Assembly (NCBI GenBank): GCA_045546555.1
Contig: JAZQCY010000120.1
Coordinates: 1-37,269, forward strand
Reading direction: 5' to 3'
DNA from: UMGS172 sp045546555
GTDB taxonomy: Bacteria > Bacillota > Clostridia > Oscillospirales > Acutalibacteraceae
Length of the DNA stretch: 37,269 bases
Shown here: one piece after another, positions 32,366-37,269 of the stretch
How positions within the stretch are numbered: position 1 is the stretch's first letter
Layout: every line of letters begins with the position of its first letter
Made by a program: the position numbers and the translations under genes
Notes under the pieces: model-generated
What the model saw: the letters and a program-made list of their open reading frames with translations, nothing else
Databases searched by the model: none
Told to the model about the DNA's origin: nothing

Positions 32366-32726
32366 AACTGACTGTTTTTGCATACATCTGTCTTGCATTG
32401 TTTTGCGCCTTGCTCGTTGTCGGCGTTACTGTAGGCAATGCTTGGATCGCTTTATCCTGCGTTATACCGCTTATAATGATTGTAGAATGTGGAAACGCTA
32501 AGCGTTTCCACAAAAGCAGATTTATCTGCTTTTAAACAATCAAATTTCTTGAAATTTGATTGTTTTTCTACATCATTGCAATGGTCGTTGTCAAATTTTC
32601 TTTGAAAATATGTTGCCAAATCGAAGATTTGGCGTGGAAATAACACTTTCAGAGTTATTTCCACGTTCAACCACCATTATAATCGGTATGGTCGTGGTAA
32701 TAAAAAAGAGGTATTTTGATCACTGA
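32362..32726 (+). pseudogene. small two-helix membrane protein gene interrupted by a MITE-like element
   Basis: The frame starts at ATG 32362 (four-base overlap with the upstream stop, AGGAG 9 bases before) and runs to IPLIM, then enters palindromic DNA and ends at TAA 32533-32535 after 57 codons. Joining base 32477 to base 32684 (removing the insertion and one 7-bp TTATAAT copy) keeps the frame and gives a 52-residue protein ending IPLIIGMVVVIKKRYFDH with its stop at 32724-32726. The restored protein has two clean helices and a basic tail. The interrupted version could still be made, with a short altered tail. No family recognised. Confidence 0.72.
32478..32676. mobile_element. MITE-like element made of tandem palindromes
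   Basis: About 199 bp flanked by a 7-bp direct repeat TTATAAT (32471-32477 and 32677-32683). Near the ends are imperfect inverted repeats, GTAGAATGTGGAAA (32482-32495) against GTTGAACGTGGAAA read from the other strand (32671-32658), 12 of 14 matching. Inside are successive palindromes: 12-bp arms at 32488-32512, 10-bp at 32512-32533, 15-bp at 32534-32565, CATTGCAATG at 32574-32583, 6-bp at 32595-32609, 8-bp at 32615-32633 and 11-bp at 32634-32664. It encodes no protein, so movement would need a transposase elsewhere. Confidence 0.72.
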
Positions 32727-32730
32727 AAAC

Positions 32731-32756
32731 GGGCGAACACATAGGTTCGCCCCTAC
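32731..32756 (-). repeat. intergenic hairpin repeat, copy 4, reverse orientation
   Basis: GGGCGAAC and GTTCGCCC form perfect 8-bp arms around a 6-base loop and are followed by CTAC, the reverse of the GTAGG start seen in copies 1, 2 and 5. CCCTAC here pairs with GTAGGG of copy 5. Confidence 0.6.
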
Positions 32757-32774
32757 GATCATCAAATTGGTTTT

Positions 32775-32802
32775 TGTAGGGACAGGCGTCCTCGACTGTC
32801 CG
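32775..32802 (+). repeat. intergenic hairpin repeat, copy 5
   Basis: TGTAGG start, GGACAG and CTGTCC arms around the loop GCGTCCTCGA. Relative to copy 1 both arms changed together, keeping the hairpin. Confidence 0.65.
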
Positions 32803-32818
32803 TAAGCCGGCTCGTAGT

Positions 32819-32840
32819 GGGCGAACAGTAAAGTCCCTAC
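32819..32840 (-). repeat. intergenic hairpin repeat, degenerate copy 6
   Basis: GGGCGAAC followed by CCCTAC 8 bases later, reverse orientation; the second arm has decayed. Confidence 0.4.
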
Positions 32841-32866
32841 GCCAAATACATACAAGTGAGGTAATT

Positions 32867-33355
32867 ATGGTTAAGCTGTATTTCAAAAAATTGATGCTTT
32901 TGCTGTGCACATTTTTGATGTGGCTGGCGATATCGGTCACCCTGGCAACGGTGCTTGGGTTGGCCAACGACGTCGACGTCAACTACACCGCCTACTCGAT
33001 CTGTATGATCTCAAGCGGTGTCATAACCGCCGTTTTGGCAGGTGTTGTCAAGGCAAGGGACAATCTTTCAAAGATCGATTACCTCACCGAAACCGAGCTT
33101 AAAAAGCGACCCTTTGGCCGTGAAGTTGCAGGCATACTCAAGTCCAAGCCCTTCATTGCCGAATTGCTTGGCTTCGCAACCTGGCTTGTGCCCTTAATGG
33201 TATACGTCTGCACCTTCCCCGAAAATGCCGCACTTCCGCTTTACCAAAAGGCGTTAACGTCGTTGTTTGTGGTAGTCGTGCTGACAATTGTGTTTGCATT
33301 GCTCGACCTTGCCGTGACCTTCACCGTCCGCAAAATATGGATAAGGAAGTTTTAA
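32867..33355 (+). CDS. four-helix membrane protein of unknown function
   Basis: This 162-residue protein has predicted helices at about 8-30, 40-62, 97-118 and 128-152, and a basic cytoplasmic loop between the second and third. No family recognised. The start has GAGGT 5-6 bases upstream. The zinc-ribbon protein begins 13 bases after its stop with its own AAGGAG, so they form a two-gene unit behind the repeat cluster. Confidence 0.78.
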   Translation: MVKLYFKKLMLLLCTFLMWLAISVTLATVLGLANDVDVNYTAYSICMISSGVITAVLAGVVKARDNLSKIDYLTETELKKRPFGREVAGILKSKPFIAELLGFATWLVPLMVYVCTFPENAALPLYQKALTSLFVVVVLTIVFALLDLAVTFTVRKIWIRKF

Positions 33356-33368
33356 TAAGGAGTAACCC

Positions 33369-34043
33369 ATGAAACGATACCGTTGCCCTCATTGTGGGAA
33401 AAAGGTGTTCAGCCCTGCGCATTATTCGTTCATGCGATTTGTAAGTACAAAACGTATGTATGCGGAGTTTTCACCGCATAGCACCTCGGTCTTACATTGT
33501 CCGAGCTGTACTCAGGTAAGCGCATTTTTTCACCATGACAACATGTATTTTAATCTTGAATTGGTTACTATGCTCTGTGCCCTATTGACCTTTATCGGTG
33601 CCATGGTTGCGATGCTGTATAGCGGTATCATTGCCATTTTTGTTGCCGCATTGCTGGTGGTTGAGTTCTGCTTCATCGTCTACCTGAAAAGCCACCGTTC
33701 TCTTATGCGGATGGTAAAGGGTGACGAATATTATAAAGCAGTGCTCCCTATGTCAAACTGCCGTGTCAAGGTAAACAACAACAAATACCTCAAGCCCTAC
33801 CAAACCTATGCAATAAAAATGCAGGATAATCCCCTTGATGCCGAGCTAAAGGCTACCTTCCCCGACGAACTGATCCCCATTCAGTTATACCAAAGCATTC
33901 ACGAACCGCTGATTTGCTCGGTTCATATAATGCACCTTGATAAATTGCCTGCGGATTTTATCAAAGCAAATTCAAAATTCTTGATAGAAGACGCCGACGG
34001 TTTGTTCATTGCTAAAGGCACCGTTGAGGAATTATATTTATGA
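33369..34043 (+). CDS. membrane protein with an N-terminal zinc ribbon
   Basis: This 224-residue protein begins with CPHCGKK (residues 6-12) and has CPSC at about residues 44-47, four cysteines suited to bind zinc. Two membrane helices follow (about 65-85 and 88-108), then a soluble C-terminal domain of about 110 residues with no recognised motif. AAGGAG lies 9 bases upstream. It shares a terminator region with the convergent lipoprotein gene. Function unknown. Confidence 0.75.
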   Translation: MKRYRCPHCGKKVFSPAHYSFMRFVSTKRMYAEFSPHSTSVLHCPSCTQVSAFFHHDNMYFNLELVTMLCALLTFIGAMVAMLYSGIIAIFVAALLVVEFCFIVYLKSHRSLMRMVKGDEYYKAVLPMSNCRVKVNNNKYLKPYQTYAIKMQDNPLDAELKATFPDELIPIQLYQSIHEPLICSVHIMHLDKLPADFIKANSKFLIEDADGLFIAKGTVEELYL

Positions 34044-34054
34044 TAGTAAAAATC

Positions 34055-34084
34055 GACCCCACCGCGGAAAGCCACAGTGGGGTC
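34055..34084. terminator. bidirectional terminator
   Basis: GACCCCAC and GTGGGGTC form 8-bp arms around a 14-base loop, with a T-rich stretch after it on the plus strand and GATTTTTAC after it on the minus strand. It lies between convergent genes. Confidence 0.8.
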
Positions 34085-34100
34085 AATTTGTTTATTGTTA

Positions 34101-34757
34101 TTATTCGGCTCGGTCAAACTTAACGGCGATGCCGTCGACCTCGATATAAAGAGCCTCCTCGGTCATCTTGTAACCGGCGGCATCCTCCTCATTGAACTCC
34201 TTGGTTTCGGAAATGTATATCTTTCCGTCCTTTAAGCAATAGTAGAACTCGTTATACTCGAGCTTCTCGGCAATATCCTCTGCCATATTCTCGGTCTCGA
34301 TCTTTTCAAGAACGGTATCAAGCAGCTCTTCCTCCGTCATGCCAAGCTCCTCAAGATACTCAGCCCACTTTTCATCGGTAACACCGAACTTATCCTTGAG
34401 ATAGTCGATAGTGCCCTTGCAAACCAGACCGAAGGTCTTTTCAGCAAACTCCTTTGCAGCTTCCTTGGACATAGTCACGGTGCCCTTGCCGTTTTTGTTG
34501 AAACCGAGATTTACCTCAAGGGTAAGACCCGACAGATCAACATAATCATTCATTTCGCCAAGGTCATCCTTGAGCTCGGTCAGCATTTCCTCGGGGACAA
34601 TGATGTTGCCCGTCCAATCGCCAACGATAAGCTCCTTAGCCTCATCCTCGGTTACTACGGCGGAGTCCTCGGGGTATGCACCGCCGCAGGCAGTAAGGCC
34701 TAATGTTAAAGAAAGACACATCAAAAGGCTCAACATTAAAGCTAACAGTTTTTTCAT
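34101..34757 (-). CDS. small acidic lipoprotein of unknown function
   Basis: This 218-residue protein has a signal peptide with lipobox LTAC-GG (cysteine at about residue 24), so it is an exported lipoprotein. The mature part is very acidic, with the segment DEAKELIVGDWTGNIIVPEEM (about 38-58) and helical stretches such as DEKWAEYLEELGMTEEELLDTVLEKIE. The GDWTG start followed by strands resembles lipocalin-like stress domains, but I cannot assign a family. GGAG lies about 8 bases before the ATG. It has its own strong promoter. Confidence 0.8.
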   Translation of the reverse strand: MKKLLALMLSLLMCLSLTLGLTACGGAYPEDSAVVTEDEAKELIVGDWTGNIIVPEEMLTELKDDLGEMNDYVDLSGLTLEVNLGFNKNGKGTVTMSKEAAKEFAEKTFGLVCKGTIDYLKDKFGVTDEKWAEYLEELGMTEEELLDTVLEKIETENMAEDIAEKLEYNEFYYCLKDGKIYISETKEFNEEDAAGYKMTEEALYIEVDGIAVKFDRAE

Positions 34758-34807
34758 AACGCATTACTCCTTTATGAAATTTTAGGACTCTCCACCTCTA
34801 CAATTGT

Positions 34808-34836
34808 ATTATAACCGATAGTCCCTTATGTGTCAA
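34808..34836 (-). promoter_or_regulatory. consensus promoter of the lipoprotein gene
   Basis: TTGACA (34836-34831) and TATAAT (34813-34808) on the minus strand are 17 bases apart, an exact match to both consensus boxes. Confidence 0.88.
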
Positions 34837-34838
34837 TA

Positions 34839-34852
34839 TGTAATATATTACA
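34839..34852. promoter_or_regulatory. perfect 14-bp palindrome upstream of the lipoprotein promoter
   Basis: TGTAATATATTACA reads the same on both strands and ends two bases from the -35 box. It suits a dimeric regulator; none is assigned. Confidence 0.5.
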
Positions 34853-34874
34853 ATTTTGCAACCGAACCGAAATT

Positions 34875-35639
34875 TTAAATTTTAAACACGGTATTTGCCT
34901 TTTTATACTCCGAAGGTGTTTGCCCGACTTTTATCTTGAATAACCTGCAAAAGTGGTACAAACTTGAAAACCCACACTGCTCCGCTATCTCGGTGACCGA
35001 TTGCGCACCGTTTTCGAGCAGTTGCCTGGCTTTTTGAATACGCATATCCAGAATATATTGCTTGGGGCTTACGTTATAGTGCTGTGCAAACAGCTTTCGC
35101 AAATAGACCTCGCTGACACCAAGCTTTTCGGCCAAAAAACCGTTGGTTATTAGTGGGTCGGAGATGTTCTTCTCCAAAAAGCTTACCACGGGATAAAGCG
35201 GTGACTGTGTGTGTGACCGTTCCCTGTTTATCTGGTCGAGTATTGAGTAAAACAAGCTGAAGATTTTAAGAGATTTGTCCTCATACAAAAAATAATCCGA
35301 CAGCTTTTTGAAACTGTTTATGTGGTTCGTTGGATTTTGCAACGGGACGGCAACAAAGGTGTCGCAGTTGAAATTTTGTGCCGTGAAATTTATGACAGGA
35401 AACATACCCTCCTTATCGCAACGGAGCGTATAGGCGGCACCCTGCGGCAGTATAACTGCATTGCCCTTGTTCAATATAAAATGCTGACCGTCGTCAAGTA
35501 TATAGGCCACCTGACCCTTAATACAAAACGACACACCGTAGGTCGGACGGGACTCTACCCTATTGGTTATGCCTTTGGGCAAAAATACCGTCGCCGGCTT
35601 TTCTACCGAAGTTATGACAATGTTTTTAAACAGTTCCAT
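34875..35639 (-). CDS. AraC-family transcriptional regulator with N-terminal cupin domain
   Basis: This 254-residue protein has an N-terminal cupin-like sensor (about 20-95, FCIKGQVAYILDDGQHFILNKGNAVILPQG) and two AraC helix-turn-helix motifs at the C-terminus (FLAEKLGVSEVYLRKLFAQHYNVSP and SVTEIAEQCGFSSLYHFCRLFKIKVGQTPSEYKK). ATG 35639 has GGTG 6 bases upstream; other in-frame starts six and twelve bases earlier are possible. It is divergent from the SDR gene and is the likely local activator, responding to a sugar-like ligand. Confidence 0.92.
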   Translation of the reverse strand: MELFKNIVITSVEKPATVFLPKGITNRVESRPTYGVSFCIKGQVAYILDDGQHFILNKGNAVILPQGAAYTLRCDKEGMFPVINFTAQNFNCDTFVAVPLQNPTNHINSFKKLSDYFLYEDKSLKIFSLFYSILDQINRERSHTQSPLYPVVSFLEKNISDPLITNGFLAEKLGVSEVYLRKLFAQHYNVSPKQYILDMRIQKARQLLENGAQSVTEIAEQCGFSSLYHFCRLFKIKVGQTPSEYKKANTVFKI

Positions 35640-35656
35640 TTGCATCACCAAAATGA

Positions 35657-35685
35657 ATTATAATATTTTATTTAATAAAAATCAA
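35657..35685 (-). promoter_or_regulatory. promoter of the AraC-family gene
   Basis: TTGATT (35685-35680) and TATAAT (35662-35657) on the minus strand are 17 bases apart. Confidence 0.65.
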
Positions 35686-35737
35686 TGTTTTTGTACCAAA
35701 AAGTATCAGAAACGTTAAAAATCTGTTGTTTTATCTA

Positions 35738-35766
35738 TTGAGCCGTCTTTAATAATGAAATATAAT
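35738..35766 (+). promoter_or_regulatory. promoter of the SDR/dehydroquinase unit
   Basis: TTGAGC (35738-35743) and TATAAT (35761-35766) are 17 bases apart, 27 bases before the ATG. A weak -35 is expected for an AraC-activated promoter, and similar half-sites (GTACC / GTATC) lie upstream at about 35693-35707. Confidence 0.65.
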
Positions 35767-35793
35767 GAAGAAAATCAAAAGGAGGAATTCACA

Positions 35794-36558
35794 ATGGATT
35801 TTAGTGGACAGGTTGCCATATCAACGGGTGCGGCTTCGGGAATGGGCTTGCTTTTTGCAGAGAATTTTGCCGAGCTTGGCGGAAACGTTGCTATGTGCGA
35901 TGTTAATGAGCAGGTCTTGAATGAAAAGGTTGCCGAGATCAACGCCAAGGGCAAGGGCAAGGCGCTCGCCATAGTTTGCGATGTGCGTGACTACGCCCAA
36001 GTCTGCGCCGCACGTGACAAGACGGTTGAGGTTTTTGGCAGGATCGATATTATGCTGAACTTTGCAGGCGGCTCATCGACCAGGATCAATCAGGTCGACA
36101 CCACCGTTTACCCCGAATTTCCCGATGTTCCCATCGACATCTTTGATTGGGGTATTGACGTGAACTTAAAAGGCCCCTTCTATTTTGACCACGCTGTTTT
36201 GAAGCAGATGAGAGAGCAGAAAAGCGGCCTTATCATCAACATCGGTTCGATAGTCGGTGCCGAAGGCTGTGAGATGGACCTTGACTACGCCACCTCCAAG
36301 GCAGGCCTGATGTACGGTCTGACCAAATCCATTGCACAGTACGGTGCAAGGCACGGTATACGCTGTGTCTGTGTCTCGCCCGGCCCTATCCTCACCCGTG
36401 CCGCAATGGCCAAGCTTCGCACCCTTGCAGGCCGTGCAGGTGACCCGCAGGAGGTTATTGACCTTTGTCTGTTTTTGGCTTCCGACAAGGGCAAATTCAT
36501 CAACGGTGAAAACATTATGATAGACGGCGGTCGAAACGCCATGTGCAGGAGATTCTGA
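35794..36558 (+). CDS. short-chain dehydrogenase/reductase (SDR)
   Basis: This 254-residue NAD(P)-dependent oxidoreductase has the classical SDR motifs: TGAASGMG cofactor loop (about 12-19), CDVRD, NFAGG (about 87-91) in place of the usual NNAG, the catalytic serine in INIGSIVG (about 149) and YATSK (about 166-170). PGPILT follows, and the C-terminus has SDKGKFINGENIMIDGG. ATG 35794 has AAAAGGAGG 8 bases upstream; a longer frame upstream includes the promoter and is not coding. The substrate is probably a polyol or sugar-acid, judging from the neighbouring dehydroquinase-like gene, which overlaps its stop by one base. Confidence 0.92.
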   Translation: MDFSGQVAISTGAASGMGLLFAENFAELGGNVAMCDVNEQVLNEKVAEINAKGKGKALAIVCDVRDYAQVCAARDKTVEVFGRIDIMLNFAGGSSTRINQVDTTVYPEFPDVPIDIFDWGIDVNLKGPFYFDHAVLKQMREQKSGLIINIGSIVGAEGCEMDLDYATSKAGLMYGLTKSIAQYGARHGIRCVCVSPGPILTRAAMAKLRTLAGRAGDPQEVIDLCLFLASDKGKFINGENIMIDGGRNAMCRRF

Positions 36559-37269
36559 TGAAGATGAAAAAGAGCTTTGTTAATTACAATGATCCGTTGC
36601 TTACGGTAATGCTGTTATGCGAGAAACCCGACGATGCCATTGGCGTGATCAAAAACGCCAACTGCACGGGAGCCGACGCTTACGGCTGGCAGGTCGAGCT
36701 TATGAAGCGTGAGTATCAGACCCCTGAGACCTTTAAAAGACTGTTCAGCGAGATGAACGGCCGCCCCTGCTACGTTACCAACTACCGTTTTGGACAAAAC
36801 ACCGGCAAGACCGACGAGGAGCTGGCTGAGGGTCTTTTGACCTTGGCCGATTGCGGCGCTACCCTTTGCGATGTTATGGGTGATCTTTACTGCAGGCATC
36901 CCGAGGAAATGACCGACAACGAGGAGGCCATAAAAAAGCAGATGGAGCTTATTGACAAGCTTCACGCCAAAGGCGCAGAGGTTATTATGTCCTGCCACAT
37001 CCGCAAGTTTACCCCTGCCGAGCGTGTGTTGGAGATCGCTTTGGAGCAAAAACGCCGAGGTGCCGATGTTATAAAGATCGTCACCGGTGCCGACACTATG
37101 GAGCAGCAGATCGAAAACCTGCGTATCACCGATCTTTTGAAGCGAGAGCTTGGCGCACCGTTTTTGTTTTTGTCGGTCGGAGAATGCTCGTTGCACCGCA
37201 GGCTCGGCATAACCCTTGGCTGTTGTATGTGCCTTTGCGTGTATCAGCACGACAAGCTTTCGGCGGCGG
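36558..37269 (+). CDS. type I 3-dehydroquinase-like protein (C-terminus cut by window edge)
   Basis: The frame starts at ATG 36558, one base over the SDR stop (TGATG), with AGGAG 6 bases upstream, and is open to the window end (237 codons). It looks like the type I 3-dehydroquinate dehydratase barrel: catalytic His in VIMSCH (residue 147) and Schiff-base Lys in DVIKIVTGAD (residue 173), with a spacing close to that of AroD (143 and 170 in the enteric enzymes). The early ElRlD motif and the late MG..G..SR are altered (WQVELM, SVGECSLHRR), so it may act on a different substrate. With the SDR and AraC gene this suggests catabolism rather than the shikimate pathway. Confidence 0.72.
   Translation, partial: MKMKKSFVNYNDPLLTVMLLCEKPDDAIGVIKNANCTGADAYGWQVELMKREYQTPETFKRLFSEMNGRPCYVTNYRFGQNTGKTDEELAEGLLTLADCGATLCDVMGDLYCRHPEEMTDNEEAIKKQMELIDKLHAKGAEVIMSCHIRKFTPAERVLEIALEQKRRGADVIKIVTGADTMEQQIENLRITDLLKRELGAPFLFLSVGECSLHRRLGITLGCCMCLCVYQHDKLSAA

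Noticed and set aside
32452..32670. 72-codon minus-strand frame across the palindromic element
   Set aside because: It is translated palindrome DNA with no ribosome site; the insertion explanation accounts for the sequence.
31641..32840. Possible CRISPR array
   Set aside because: Repeat copies differ in arms and orientation, spacing is irregular, and there are no cas genes.
34101..34757. Lipocalin-like stress protein assignment for the lipoprotein
   Set aside because: Only a short GDWTG-like start supports it; too weak to name.

Overview
The window looks like a chromosomal piece of a gut-type Clostridia genome, most likely Oscillospirales/Ruminococcaceae. The grounds are gene order (rimP-nusA-rnpM-ylxQ-infB-rbfA-nrnA-truB-ribF), strong AGGAGG ribosome binding sites, several TTG/GTG starts, a nfeD-flotillin pair, and dispersed intergenic hairpin repeats of a kind I recall from such genomes. 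The assignment is inference; there is no rRNA or other taxonomic marker. I saw no tRNA, rRNA, CRISPR array or phage gene.

Region 1 (1-13227, minus strand) is a carbohydrate-uptake locus read from a promoter at about 13199-13227. In order of transcription it holds a giant solute-binding protein (two carbohydrate-binding-like repeats fused to an SBP domain), permease pair A, an NHL-propeller/TPR/YIP1 membrane protein, a DUF5696 secreted protein, permease pair B, and a lipoprotein SBP cut by the window edge. The last SBP has its own promoter with an 18-bp direct repeat. No transporter ATPase is encoded, so a shared MsmX/UgpC-type ATPase elsewhere is expected.

Region 2 (13507-20648) has enolase on the minus strand. 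Divergent from it is a four-gene plus-strand unit: an HPr-kinase-like P-loop protein, rlmB, a large membrane protein that looks like a catalytically dead P1B-type ATPase with a long acidic N-terminal extension, and an O-antigen-ligase-like protein. A bidirectional terminator closes it.

Region 3 (20671-28714, minus) is the classic nusA-infB operon for transcription, translation initiation, ribosome maturation, tRNA pseudouridylation and flavin synthesis, with a near-consensus promoter.

Region 4 (28759-31609, plus) is a DUF1836 regulator-nfeD-flotillin operon from a near-consensus promoter with palindromes in its spacer.

Region 5 (31610-34084, plus) is an accessory stretch of small membrane proteins of unknown function and two clusters of hairpin repeats. 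Between them a small two-helix membrane protein gene is interrupted by an element of about 199 bp. The element consists of tandem perfect palindromes with imperfect terminal inverted repeats and a 7-bp target duplication. Removing the element plus one duplication restores the reading frame exactly. This MITE-like insertion is the most notable structure I found.

Region 6 (34101-37269) has a lipoprotein with a consensus promoter next to a perfect 14-bp palindrome, then an AraC-family regulator divergent from an SDR dehydrogenase and a type I 3-dehydroquinase-like gene that runs off the window, probably a small catabolic cluster.
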